Source: Burkholderia sp. Ac-20379
Lineage (GTDB): Bacteria; Pseudomonadota; Gammaproteobacteria; Burkholderiales; Burkholderiaceae
Length of the DNA: 35,419 bases
Reading direction: 5' to 3'
Assembly (NCBI RefSeq): GCF_017104645.1
Contig: NZ_JAAGPF010000044.1
Coordinates: 1 to 35,419 of the forward strand
Each line of letters opens with the position of its first letter. Positions within the stretch are counted from its first letter, which is position 1. A model generated the notes under the pieces. That model was not told where the DNA came from and did not search any database. It saw only the letters and a program-made list of their open reading frames with translations. Both the position numbers and the translations under genes were made by a program. Of this stretch, positions 7,966-17,265 are shown one piece after another.

Positions 7966-8099
7966 CAGCATCCCGTAAAATTTCCTGCACCACCCGGGAC
8001 ATCCACCGGACAACCCGTAAAAATGACTCAGGGTTAGCCCGAGCGCCATTATCTGGCCGTTGCTGCAGGCCGGTGCGGAACATTTCAAAGAATTTACCT

Positions 8100-8210
8100 T
8101 GTTACAAAGGCGCAACATTTTGCAACCCTTGGACTTTCAAGGCGGAATTAGAGTAGGAACATCACAGGCGACGCTGCAGCACCATCACGGTCGGCGTCGC
8201 TTTTTGTTTT
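8100..8210 (+). ncRNA. Candidate small RNA ending at an orphan intrinsic terminator
   Basis: The 3' end is well defined by the terminator at 8168-8210, but no plus-strand gene precedes it; the nearest upstream gene points the other way. A transcript must begin somewhere in 7970-8150. The 5' end is unknown and 8100 is only a nominal boundary. The most suggestive promoter-like stretches are AT-rich ones around 8088-8145, including TTGGAC at 8129-8134, without a convincing -10. Alternatives are a leader/attenuator of the ABC exporter gene that starts 217 bp downstream, or a very short peptide. Confidence 0.35.
8168..8210 (+). terminator. Orphan intrinsic terminator
   Basis: GCGACGC at 8168-8174 pairs with GCGTCGC at 8194-8200, directly followed by TTTTTGTTTT (8201-8210). 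The T-run exists only on the plus strand, so it ends a rightward transcript although no rightward gene lies upstream. Confidence 0.75.
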
Positions 8211-8426
8211 GCCGACTGATCAACGTCCACGCTTGCCGCGCGGAAAGAGTGCGAGCTGCCGGATTTTATCCCAAAATGAATCGCAGACCGTAGATCGGAT
8301 GCGATCGGGTGCAGCACAAACGTCGCGCTTGTTTACAATGCCGGCTTCCGTCCGCCTCGCGGGCCTCGCGACTCAGCCGTACCGCGCGCCTCTCAACCTC
8401 CGACAGACCGACCACACGCTCATATT

Positions 8427-10262
<1,836 letters not shown>

Positions 10263-10291
10263 CGGCGTTTCGCCGGACGTCCGCCCAAATG

Positions 10292-10319
10292 AAAACCGCC
10301 GGCAAGCCGGCGGTTTTTT
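10292..10319. terminator. Bidirectional terminator between ABC exporter and otsA
   Basis: AAAACCGCCGGC (10292-10303) and GCCGGCGGTTTT (10306-10317) form a 12-bp inverted repeat with T-runs in both directions. It sits 30 bp past the ABC exporter stop and 29 bp past the stop of the convergent otsA gene. Confidence 0.88.
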
Positions 10320-10347
10320 CATGGTTGCGACAAACGACGCTGCGCCG

Positions 10348-11748
10348 TCAGCCCGCCTGCAACTGCCCGCCCGCCGCCAGATCGCGCAGGAAATTGTCGC
10401 GCCACACCGAGACGTTGTTCTCGCGCAGTTGCGCGATCATGTCCTCGTAGCGCGAGCGGCGCTCGGCCACCGGCATCGACAGCGCCCGCGCGAGCGCCTC
10501 GGCCATGCCGTCGATATCCATCGGATTGACGATCAGCGCGCCGGTCAGCTCGCGCGCCGCGCCGGCGAAGCGCGACAGCACCAGCACGCCCGGATCCTCG
10601 GGATCCTGCGCCGACACGTATTCCTTGGCCACCAGGTTCATGCCGTCGCGCAGCGGCGTGACGAAGCCCACGCGCGCGAGCCGATACAGCGCGGCCAGCA
10701 GCGGCCGTTCGTACTGGCGGTGGATGTAGAGGATCGGCGCCCAGTCGAGCTCGGCGTAACGGCCGTTGATGCGGCCCGATTCGCCTTCGAGCTGCAGCCG
10801 GATGTCCTGATAGGCGCGCAGATCGGCGCGCGTGGACGGCGCGATCTGCAGGAACGACACGCGGTTGCGATACGACGCCTCGTGTTCGAGCAGCTTCTCG
10901 AACGCGCGGAAGCGTTCGACCAGGCCCTTCGAGTAATCGAGGCGATCGACGCTCATCACGAGCTGGCGGCCGTGCAGCGAGGTGGCCAGCGTGCGCACCG
11001 CGCGCCCGTTCGCGCCGGCCTGCGCCAGCTCGGCGATTTCGTCGGGATAGATGCCGATCGGATAGGCCTGCGCGCGCAGCGTGCGGCCGAACGCGCTGAC
11101 CACGGCCGGGCCGGGGCCGTGCCGCTCGACGCTGCCGCCCGCCTCGGCGTCGATGTAATCGCAGAACGCGCGCAGATCGGGCTCGGTCTGGAAGCCGAGC
11201 AGATCGTACGAGCACAGCGCCTCGACCAGCGCCGCATGCGGCGGCACGTTGACGAGCACCTGCGCCGCCGGAAACGGAATGTGCAGGAAGAAGCCGATCC
11301 GGTTCCTGACGCCGGCCGCGCGCAGCGCCTGCGCGAACGGGATCAGGTGGTAATCGTGCACCCAGATCACGTCGTCTTCGCGCAGCAGCGGCACCAGTTG
11401 CTTCGCGAGCCAGACGTTGACGCGGCCGTAACCCTCGAATTCGTTGCGGTCGTACTGGATCAGGTCGGTGCGGTAATGGAACGCCGGCCACAGCGTGGCG
11501 TTCGAGAAGCCGCGGTAATACTGGTCGTAATCGCGGCGCGACAGGCCGATGGTGGCGAACGTGACCGGGCCGCGCTCCTCGACGCTGATCTGCGGCGTGC
11601 CCGACGGCAGCACGTCGCCGCTCCAGCCGAACCACATGCCGCCGGTTTCCTTCAGCGCGTCGTACACGCCGATCGCGAGCCCCCCCGCCGCCGGTTCGCC
11701 TTCGGAAATCGGCGCGACGCGGTTCGATACGATGATCAGGCGGCTCAT
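10348..11748 (-). CDS. otsA: Alpha,alpha-trehalose-6-phosphate synthase (UDP-forming)
   Basis: This 466-residue cytoplasmic GT20 enzyme makes trehalose 6-phosphate from UDP-glucose and glucose 6-phosphate, the first step of trehalose synthesis for osmotic and desiccation tolerance. Family motifs are present in order: [10 protein letters not shown] at the N-terminus, the [11 protein letters not shown] glucose-6-phosphate loop, [32 protein letters not shown], and the donor site [17 protein letters not shown]. The ATG at 11748 overlaps the otsB stop by four bases (ATGA), so translation is probably coupled to otsB. An upstream in-frame start at 11775 would lie inside otsB and is not needed. Confidence 0.95.
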   Translation of the reverse strand: MSRLIIVSNRVAPISEGEPAAGGLAIGVYDALKETGGMWFGWSGDVLPSGTPQISVEERGPVTFATIGLSRRDYDQYYRGFSNATLWPAFHYRTDLIQYDRNEFEGYGRVNVWLAKQLVPLLREDDVIWVHDYHLIPFAQALRAAGVRNRIGFFLHIPFPAAQVLVNVPPHAALVEALCSYDLLGFQTEPDLRAFCDYIDAEAGGSVERHGPGPAVVSAFGRTLRAQAYPIGIYPDEIAELAQAGANGRAVRTLATSLHGRQLVMSVDRLDYSKGLVERFRAFEKLLEHEASYRNRVSFLQIAPSTRADLRAYQDIRLQLEGESGRINGRYAELDWAPILYIHRQYERPLLAALYRLARVGFVTPLRDGMNLVAKEYVSAQDPEDPGVLVLSRFAGAARELTGALIVNPMDIDGMAEALARALSMPVAERRSRYEDMIAQLRENNVSVWRDNFLRDLAAGGQLQAG

Positions 11749-12497
11749 GCGCAAGCGCGTCCTGCCGCGATCCATTGGGCGATCTGCGCGCGCATCGCGT
11801 CGACCGAATCGAGCCGCGTGCCGGCCATGGTGTCGCCCGCGCCGATCTTGATCGACAGTCCGCCCGCGGCGTTGACCACGGCGAAGCCCTTCTCGTCGGT
11901 CAGGTCGTCGCCGGCGAATACCGGCTTGCGGCCGGCGAACGGCGGCTCGCCGAGGAAGGCCGCGATCGCGCGGCCCTTGTCGACGCCCTTCGGCTTGATC
12001 TCGAACACCATCTTGCCGGGCTGCAGCACGTAGGCGTCGGGGTAATCGGCCACCAGCCGTTCAGCCACCTCGCGCGCCACCGCTTCGCGCTCGGGCGCAT
12101 TGCGATAGTGCAGCGCGACGGCCGCGCCCTTGATTTCGAGCAGCATGCCGGGGTTGCGATCGACCACGTCGGCCAGCGCGTGCTCGATGCGCAGCAGGCG
12201 GTCGTCGTTGAAGCCCACCCGCATCGTGTCGCCGTTCGCGTCGCGGCGCTCGGCGCCGTGCAGACCGGCGATCGGCAGATCGGTCAGGCCGAGGAAGCTG
12301 TCGATGCTGTCGATGCCGCGCCCCGACACGATCGCCACCGCGCCGTGCGCGAGCGTGCGCAGTTCGGTCAGCAGCGCGGGCAGGGAATCGGGCACATGGA
12401 TGCCGTCGGGCGTGGGCGCGAGATCGACGAGCGTGCCGTCGAAATCGAAGAAGAAGGCGGTGTCGGACAGCGAAAGGGTAGCCGGGACGGGTTGCAT
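11745..12497 (-). CDS. otsB: Trehalose-6-phosphate phosphatase
   Basis: This 250-residue HAD-superfamily enzyme removes phosphate from trehalose 6-phosphate to give trehalose. HAD motif I is FFFDFDGTLVDLAPTP with the nucleophilic and acid/base aspartates, motif II lies in VAIVSGRG, and motif IV is VFAGDDLTDEKGF. AGLHGAERRD is the substrate loop common to OtsB. The length suits the short bacterial form. It is the first gene of the otsB-otsA pair, with AGAGAA before its ATG; the promoter should lie in 12498-12600, but I cannot pick out hexamers there. Confidence 0.94.
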   Translation of the reverse strand: MQPVPATLSLSDTAFFFDFDGTLVDLAPTPDGIHVPDSLPALLTELRTLAHGAVAIVSGRGIDSIDSFLGLTDLPIAGLHGAERRDANGDTMRVGFNDDRLLRIEHALADVVDRNPGMLLEIKGAAVALHYRNAPEREAVAREVAERLVADYPDAYVLQPGKMVFEIKPKGVDKGRAIAAFLGEPPFAGRKPVFAGDDLTDEKGFAVVNAAGGLSIKIGAGDTMAGTRLDSVDAMRAQIAQWIAAGRACA

Positions 12498-12690
12498 CGG
12501 TTCTCTGATGAAGGTGGCGGCAGGCGAGCGAGGTCGCCGGGGAATCTGCGCATCTTACCGCGCCCTTGCAGGCGGCGGCAAAAGACACGCGGCGCGGCGC
12601 GGCGTTCGACGCTCGTGCGATGGCCTGCGGCGGTGGCTGCGCCCGCGCGGCGGCGGGCCTTCGACGCGCACCGCGCCGCGCGTCCGGGCG

Positions 12691-13185
12691 TTATTCGGCT
12701 GAGCGCATCCAGACGTGCGGAATGCCGTCCTCGTCGTGGATCTCCGAATCGGGCGCGAAGCCGAACGCTCCGTAGTACTTCTGAAGATGCGCCTGCGCAT
12801 GCAGGCTGATCGGCGTGCCCGGCCATTGCGCGCGGATCCGCTCGAGCGCGTTGGCGAGCAGTGCGTTGCCGAGGCCGATGCCGCGAAAACCGGCCGTGGT
12901 CAGCACGCGGCCGATGCGCACGTCGGGCGAGCCGGCGTCGGGCAGCAACACGCGCAGGTAGCCGGCGAGGCGGCCTTCCGCGTCGTGGGCGCCGAGGTGC
13001 CAGGCGTCGAAGTCCGCGCCGTCGATATCGCCGTAAACGCAGGTCTGCTCGACCACGAACACGGCGCTGCGCGCTTCGAGGATCGCGTAGACCTCGCGCG
13101 CGGACAGCGCATCGAACGCGCGCCAGCGCCATTCGAGCGCGGCGAGCGAGGGGGAAGACGACGGTGCGGAAGCGGAAGCAGACAT
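12691..13185 (-). CDS. elaA: ElaA-like GNAT N-acetyltransferase
   Basis: This 164-residue acetyl-CoA-dependent acetyltransferase is of the ElaA group. After a serine/alanine-rich N-terminus come VYAILEARSAVFVVEQTCVY and DGADFDAWHLGAHD, the ElaA signature for residues around the substrate cleft. The pantetheine-binding loop follows as IGRVLTTAGFRGIGLGNALL, then LHAQAHLQKYYGAFGFAPDS and the terminal IPHVWMR. The substrate of ElaA proteins is not established. CATAAT at 13237-13242 on the minus strand, 52 bp upstream, could be its -10. It lies 193 bp from otsB and is probably transcribed separately. Confidence 0.82.
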   Translation of the reverse strand: MSASASAPSSSPSLAALEWRWRAFDALSAREVYAILEARSAVFVVEQTCVYGDIDGADFDAWHLGAHDAEGRLAGYLRVLLPDAGSPDVRIGRVLTTAGFRGIGLGNALLANALERIRAQWPGTPISLHAQAHLQKYYGAFGFAPDSEIHDEDGIPHVWMRSAE

Positions 13186-13337
13186 GCGGCAGGCCCGAAA
13201 AACGGCGCGCGCCCGGGTGGGCGTGCTCGAACGGCCATTATGCCCGCCGCGCGGCCGCCTGGGCAGGCCGCGCGACGTGATGAGCGGCGGTTCGATCGCG
13301 GGCGCGGCGCCGCCCCGCCCTTGCCGAACCGCCGCCG

Positions 13338-13367
13338 CACGTGCCCGAGCCCAAGCTCGGGCACGTG
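13338..13367 (-). terminator. Terminator-like hairpin after the pirin gene
   Basis: CACGTGCCCGAGC (13338-13350) and GCTCGGGCACGTG (13355-13367) form a perfect 13-bp stem with a 4-nt loop. It starts one base after the pirin stop codon. There is no T-run, so termination may be weak. Confidence 0.5.
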
Positions 13368-13368
13368 C

Positions 13369-14235
13369 TCAGGCCGGCATCCCGCCGAAACGCCCGCTGT
13401 TGAAATCGTCCACCGCCTGACGGATTTCATCCTCGCTGTTCATCACGAACGGGCCATACCCGACCACCGGCTCGTCGATCGGCTCGCCGCTCAGCACCAG
13501 CAGCGTCACGTCGTTGTTGGCTTCGATCTCCACCGCGCCGCCTTCGCGCGACAGATGCACGACCTGCGCCTCCCGCGCCACCTCGCTGCCGTTCACGAGC
13601 GCCGTGCCGCGCAGCACGGCAAGCGCGAGCATGCGGCCTTCCGCGATCTCGAAACGTGCCCGGCCGCCGGCCTTGAGGCGCACGTCCCACACGTCGATCG
13701 GCGTGAACGTGCGCGCCGGGCCGCGATGGCCGTCGAACTCGCCGGCGATCACGCGCACGCGGCCGGCATCGTCGGGCAGCGGCACCGACGGAATCTCGGC
13801 GTCGCGCAGCGTCTGATAGCCGGGCTCGGCCAGCTTGTCCTTGGCCGGCAGGTTCACCCACAGCTGCACCATTTCGAGCGCGCCGCCGCGTTTCGCAAAC
13901 GCGTCCGAGTGGAACTCCTCGTGCAGGATCCCGCTCGCCGCCGTCATCCACTGCACGTCGCCGGGGCCGATGTGGCCGCCCGCGCCGGTCGAATCGCGGT
14001 GATCGACCTCGCCGTCGTAGACGATCGTGACGGTCTCGAAACCTCGATGCGGATGCTGGCCGACGCCGCGCCGATGCGTGGTCGGTTCGAACTGCGCCGG
14101 GCCGGCGTAATCGAGCAGCAGGAACGGGCTCAGGTGCGCGCCGGTGCTGTGATAGCTGAACAGCGAACGAACCGGGAAGCCATCCCCGACCCAATGGGGA
14201 CGCGGGGCGCTGTAGGTGCCGACGACTTGTTTCAT
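13369..14235 (-). CDS. Pirin family protein
   Basis: This 288-residue bicupin metalloprotein carries the pirin metal site. The N-terminal cupin carries HPHRGFETVTIVYDGEVDHR, where the two His of HPH and later HRD plus Glu are the usual Fe/Ni ligands, and GGHIGPGDVQWMTAASGILH follows. The C-terminal cupin includes the FEIAEGRMLALAVLRGTALV region. Bacterial pirins include quercetinase-like enzymes and redox-linked regulators, so no specific reaction can be named. GAGGAGAG directly before the ATG at 14235 fixes the start. The open frame continues far upstream, but only antisense to the LysR gene. It is divergent from a LysR regulator, a common arrangement for pirin genes. Confidence 0.88.
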   Translation of the reverse strand: MKQVVGTYSAPRPHWVGDGFPVRSLFSYHSTGAHLSPFLLLDYAGPAQFEPTTHRRGVGQHPHRGFETVTIVYDGEVDHRDSTGAGGHIGPGDVQWMTAASGILHEEFHSDAFAKRGGALEMVQLWVNLPAKDKLAEPGYQTLRDAEIPSVPLPDDAGRVRVIAGEFDGHRGPARTFTPIDVWDVRLKAGGRARFEIAEGRMLALAVLRGTALVNGSEVAREAQVVHLSREGGAVEIEANNDVTLLVLSGEPIDEPVVGYGPFVMNSEDEIRQAVDDFNSGRFGGMPA

Positions 14236-14260
14236 CTGAACTCTCCTCGATCTGCGAGCC

Positions 14261-14307
14261 CGAACGGTGTGTTCGAGCGATGGGAGAAGCATAGGATCGG
14301 AACGATC
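14261..14307. promoter_or_regulatory. Dyads between the pirin and LysR genes
   Basis: Two short inverted repeats lie in the 120-bp divergent intergenic region: CGAAC/GTTCG at 14261-14275 (5-bp spacer) and GATCG/CGATC at 14295-14307 (3-bp spacer). LysR regulators usually bind such dyads upstream of a divergent target, so the pirin gene is the natural target. Which dyad matters cannot be decided here. Confidence 0.4.
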
Positions 14308-14355
14308 GGGGCGGTAGTATGGGAAAATCGCACGCAGCGTTCTATTGGGTGAACG

Positions 14356-15264
14356 ATGATGCGGGATTTGAACGACCTCTATTTCTTCGTGCAGGTGGTG
14401 GACCACGGCGGCTTCGCGCCGGCCGGGCGCGCGCTGAACATGCCGAAATCGCGCCTGAGCCGGCGCATCGCCGAACTCGAGGAGCGGCTCGGCATGCGCC
14501 TGATCCAGCGTTCGACGCGGCGCTTCGCCGTGACCGAAACCGGCGCGACCTATTACGCCCATTGCCGCGCGATGCTGGTGGAAGCCGACGCCGCCGACGA
14601 GGCCGTGGCGCTGCTGCACGCGGAGCCGCGCGGGATCGTGCGCGTGAGCTGCCCGATCGCGCTGCTCGATGCGCTGGTGGGCCGGATGCTGGCCGCGTTC
14701 ATGGCGCACTGCCCGCACGTCGAGATCCATCTGGAGGAAACCAACCGGCGCGTCGACGTGGTGGGCGAAGGCATCGACGTGGCCCTTCGCGTGCGGCCGC
14801 CGCCGCTCGAAGACAGCGATCTCGTGCTGCGCCGGCTCGCCGAGCGCGGCCAGTGCCTGGTCGCCAGCCCCGCCCTGCTCGCGCGGCATCCGGCGCCGCG
14901 CGTGCCGGCCGATCTGGCCGCGCTGCCGAGCCTCGGGCTCGGGTTGCCGCAGGACGATCACGTCTGGACCCTGCGCGGGCCGGACGGCGTGCAGGCCGCC
15001 ATCCCGCACCGGCCGCGCTTCGTCACGCGCGGCATGTTCGCGCTGCGCGAGGCGGCAGTCGCAGGCGTGGGCGTCGTGCAATTGCCGACCATGATGATTC
15101 GCGAAGCGGTGGCGCGCGACGAACTTCGCGTCGTGCTGCCCGACTGGGCGCCGCGCCGCGAGATCGTGCATGCCGTGTTCGCGTCGCGGCGCGGGCTGCT
15201 GCCGGCCGTGCGCGCGCTCGTTGATTTCCTGGCCGACCGGTTCGCCGAACTCGAACCCGACTGA
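14356..15264 (+). CDS. LysR-family transcriptional regulator
   Basis: This is a 302-residue LTTR. The winged helix at residues 1-60 reads DLYFFVQVVDHGGFAPAGRA, LNMPKSRLSRRIAELEERLG and LIQRSTRRFAVTETG, typical of the CrgA/DsdC-like branch common in Burkholderia. A periplasmic-binding-protein-like effector domain covers about residues 90-295. It starts two codons into MM, so 14359 is also possible. It is divergent from the pirin gene and is likely its regulator and an autoregulator. The inducer is unknown, though related pairs respond to electrophilic or phenolic compounds. Confidence 0.88.
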   Translation: MMRDLNDLYFFVQVVDHGGFAPAGRALNMPKSRLSRRIAELEERLGMRLIQRSTRRFAVTETGATYYAHCRAMLVEADAADEAVALLHAEPRGIVRVSCPIALLDALVGRMLAAFMAHCPHVEIHLEETNRRVDVVGEGIDVALRVRPPPLEDSDLVLRRLAERGQCLVASPALLARHPAPRVPADLAALPSLGLGLPQDDHVWTLRGPDGVQAAIPHRPRFVTRGMFALREAAVAGVGVVQLPTMMIREAVARDELRVVLPDWAPRREIVHAVFASRRGLLPAVRALVDFLADRFAELEPD

Positions 15265-15375
15265 CGCGCGCGATATGTCCCCGGCGGCAGCCAGCAGCGC
15301 GGCGCGCCGATTTCTTTTAGACTGCGCTCACGCGCGGCATTCGCTGCGCATTCCGTATTTTTCGTGCTCCCGATC

Positions 15376-15882
15376 ATGTTCGAACTCTCCGATTCCCTGC
15401 CTGCCTCGAAACCCGCGCTGTACGACACGCTCGTCGCGCAAGCGCGCTCGCTGATCGAAGCGGAAACGGACCTCGTCGCCAATGCGGCGAACTTCTCGTC
15501 GCTCGTCTATCACTCGCTCGACGGCCTGAACTGGGCCGGCTTCTATTTCCATGACGGCGCCGAGCTCGTGGTCGGCCCGTTCCAGGGCAAGCCCGCCTGC
15601 GTGCGGATTCCGCTCGGCCGCGGCGTGTGCGGCACCGCCGCGCAATCGCGCGCCACCCAGGTGGTGCGCGACGTGCACGAATTCCCGGGCCACATCGCCT
15701 GCGATTCGGCCTCGCAATCGGAAATCGTGGTGCCGCTGGTGGCCGCCGACGGCACGCTGATCGGCGTGTGGGACGTCGACAGCCCGAATCTCGCGCGCTT
15801 CGACGACGCCGATCGCGCCGGCATGGAAGCGCTGTGCCGCGTGTTCGTCGAATTGGCCTGGGAGCGCCGCGCCCAGCGCTGA
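15376..15882 (+). CDS. msrC: Free methionine-(R)-sulfoxide reductase (GAF domain)
   Basis: This 168-residue single GAF-domain enzyme reduces free L-methionine-(R)-sulfoxide, repairing oxidised methionine pools. The key block is GRGVCGTAAQSRATQVVRDV then HEFPGHIACDSASQSEIVVPL. Its cysteines in GVCG and IACDS correspond to catalytic and resolving cysteines of the YebR/fRMsr family; a third is in KPACVRIP. WAGFYF and IGVWDVDSPNLARFDD are further family marks. The length matches. I use the ATG at 15376; a GTG at 15364 is in frame. It is a monocistronic unit ending in the terminator at 15911-15934. Confidence 0.9.
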   Translation: MFELSDSLPASKPALYDTLVAQARSLIEAETDLVANAANFSSLVYHSLDGLNWAGFYFHDGAELVVGPFQGKPACVRIPLGRGVCGTAAQSRATQVVRDVHEFPGHIACDSASQSEIVVPLVAADGTLIGVWDVDSPNLARFDDADRAGMEALCRVFVELAWERRAQR

Positions 15883-15910
15883 TCCGCCGCCTGCCCCGCC
15901 CGTTTCACCG

Positions 15911-15934
15911 AACAGCCCCTCACGGGGCTGTTTT
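15911..15934 (+). terminator. Intrinsic terminator of msrC
   Basis: AACAGCCCC (15911-15919) pairs with GGGGCTGTT (15924-15932) around a TCAC loop, continuing into TTTT. It lies 28 bp after the msrC stop and about 100 bp before the ECF sigma factor. Confidence 0.82.
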
Positions 15935-16035
15935 CATTTGGGCCGCGCCGCCGGAAAATTCCCGCTCCGCGCCCACAATATCCGTTCGTGCCGTTCGTCA
16001 TCAGGCACATGGATACGCCACTCACCCCGGACACG

Positions 16036-16587
16036 ATGAACGAACGAGACCGCGACATGACCGCGACGATCGTGCGCGAACGCACGCGTCTCGGGAATTT
16101 CATCCGCCGGCGCGTGCGCGATCCGAGCGACGCCGAGGACATCCTGCAGGACGTCCTCTCCGAATTCGTCGAGGCCTGCCGACTGCCGGCGCCGATCGAA
16201 CAGGCCAGCGCCTGGCTGTTCCGCGTCGCCCGCAATCGCATCATCGACCGCTTCCGCAAGAAGAAGGAACAGCCGCTGGCCGAGCTGGCCAGCGACGACC
16301 CGGACGACGGCGACATGCGGCTCGATCTGGCCCTCCCCTCCGACGACGCCGGCCCCGAGGCGCGCTATGCGCGCAGCGTGCTGCTCGAGGCGTTGCAGGC
16401 CGCGCTCGACGAATTGCCGGAGAACCAGCGCGAGGTCTTCATCGCGCACGAACTGGAGGGGCGCAGTTTCAAGGAGATGGCGGCCGACAGCGGCGTCGCC
16501 CTCAACACGCTATTGGCGCGCAAGCGCTATGCGGTTCTGCATCTGCGCGCGCGGCTGCAGGCCACGTATGACGAACTCGATATTTAG
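16036..16587 (+). CDS. ECF-type RNA polymerase sigma factor
   Basis: This is a protein of about 183 residues. Region 2 is ERTRLGNFIRRRVRDPSDAE, then DILQDVLSEFVEA and ASAWLFRVARNRIIDRFRKK, the core-binding and -10-recognition part. An acidic linker (DDPDDGDMRLDL) leads to region 4, ELPENQREVFIAHELEGRSF, KEMAADSGVALNTLLARKRY, the -35-binding helix-turn-helix. The start is uncertain: ATGs at 16009, 16036 and 16057 are all in frame, and none has a strong ribosome-binding site. No classic anti-sigma factor with a zinc-binding motif follows. Instead a 105-residue membrane protein starts 10 bases after the stop, its ribosome-binding site overlapping the stop codon. That protein is the obvious candidate partner. 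Confidence 0.85.
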   Translation: MNERDRDMTATIVRERTRLGNFIRRRVRDPSDAEDILQDVLSEFVEACRLPAPIEQASAWLFRVARNRIIDRFRKKKEQPLAELASDDPDDGDMRLDLALPSDDAGPEARYARSVLLEALQAALDELPENQREVFIAHELEGRSFKEMAADSGVALNTLLARKRYAVLHLRARLQATYDELDI

Positions 16588-16597
16588 GAGTGGAACG

Positions 16598-16915
16598 ATG
16601 CGATACGGAATCCGATGGATCGGCAAGATTGCCTTTGTGGTGGTGGCGGTTGGCGTGCTCGGCTGGGCCGTGATGGGCTTGTGGAACTGGGTGGTGCCGG
16701 CGCTGTTCGTCGGCGCGCGCGTCATCGATTTCTGGCACGCGCTCGGGCTGCTCGTGCTGAGCCGGATCCTGTTCGGCGGCTTTCGCGGCCACGGCGGCGG
16801 CTGGCGCCACAAGAAGCGTTACTGGGAGAAGTGGGAAGCCATGACGCCCGAGGAACGCGAGCAATTCCGCTCTACGTGGCGCGGCCGGCGCTGCGGCGCG
16901 CCGAAGGCAGAGTGA
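16598..16915 (+). CDS. Small membrane protein next to the ECF sigma factor, possible sensor or anti-sigma partner
   Basis: This 105-residue protein has two hydrophobic spans, IAFVVVAVGVLGWAVMGLW and about VVPALFVGARVIDF through ALGLLVLSRILFGG. A Gly/His/Arg-rich segment (GHGGGWRHKKR) and a charged tail, EKWEAMTPEEREQFRSTWRG, follow. The TPEEREQFR motif resembles the LTxxQ-type helices of CpxP/Spy-like and metal-sensor proteins, but it is too short to assign to them. TAGGAG at 16585-16590 overlaps the sigma factor stop, so the two are translationally coupled. I cannot assign a function. Anti-sigma or ligand-sensing activity is a guess from gene order. Confidence 0.72.
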   Translation: MRYGIRWIGKIAFVVVAVGVLGWAVMGLWNWVVPALFVGARVIDFWHALGLLVLSRILFGGFRGHGGGWRHKKRYWEKWEAMTPEEREQFRSTWRGRRCGAPKAE

Positions 16916-16916
16916 C

Positions 16917-17225
16917 ATGGCCCGCACCGCGACGGCGGCTTCGGCCGCGAACTGCAAGCAGGCGCCCGGCGTGATCGTGCCCGTCGTCGATCTGCGGCGC
17001 TGCGAGGGCAAGGGCGATTGCCTTGAGGTGTGCCCGGAGAACGTGTTCGAGATCCGCCGGATCGACGACGACGATTACGGCGCGCTCGGTTTGATGAATC
17101 GATTCAAACTGCGCGTGCACGGCATGAAGGTGGCGTACACGCCGAATGCCGACGCGTGCCGGGCCTGCGGGCTGTGCGTGACGGCGTGCCCCGAGCGGGC
17201 GATCAAGCTGACGCGAGCGGAATAG
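16917..17225 (+). CDS. Ferredoxin with one complete and one incomplete cluster motif
   Basis: This 102-residue small iron-sulfur electron carrier follows the membrane protein with one base between stop and start. The C-terminal motif CRACGLCVTACP is a full 4Fe-4S binding set (C-x2-C-x2-C-x3-CP). The first motif, CEGKGDCLEVCP, has lysine where the second cysteine should be, leaving C-x5-C-x3-CP. That pattern would favour a 3Fe-4S or labile cluster at that site. About 35 residues separate the motifs, more than in minimal clostridial ferredoxins. Its redox partner is not evident. Co-transcription with the ECF sigma factor is likely from spacing. Confidence 0.85.
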   Translation: MARTATAASAANCKQAPGVIVPVVDLRRCEGKGDCLEVCPENVFEIRRIDDDDYGALGLMNRFKLRVHGMKVAYTPNADACRACGLCVTACPERAIKLTRAE

Positions 17226-17265
17226 TCGCGCTCGAACGCGGCGGCATCATGCCCGCCGCATCCAT

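Larger units (their letters stand above)
7792..8426. other. 635-bp intergenic region between the glycosyltransferase and ABC exporter genes
   Basis: This is the longest gene-free stretch in the window and separates two divergent genes. It holds a 7-bp-arm dyad GTCCGGC/GCCGGAC at 7852-7867 in the glycosyltransferase leader, a 9-bp-arm dyad at 7939-7965, an AT-richer segment at about 8080-8160, a strong plus-strand intrinsic terminator at 8168-8210, and a TACAAT hexamer at 8334-8339 that could be the ABC gene -10. No plausible protein gene is visible in it. Confidence 0.6.

Noticed and set aside
7962-7981. TTGACA followed by TAAAAT as a promoter
   Set aside because: The hexamers are only 8 bp apart and nothing like a -10 lies at 16-18 bp, so this is not a workable sigma-70 promoter.
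8060-8293. A short plus-strand peptide with three histidines across the orphan terminator, as a His-type attenuation leader
   Set aside because: Three histidine codons are too few, no histidine biosynthesis gene follows, and there is no ribosome-binding site.
13369-15171. A 600-codon minus-strand frame extending pirin through the LysR gene
   Set aside because: Pirin similarity starts at the ATG at 14235 right after GAGGAGAG; the rest is antisense to the LysR gene.
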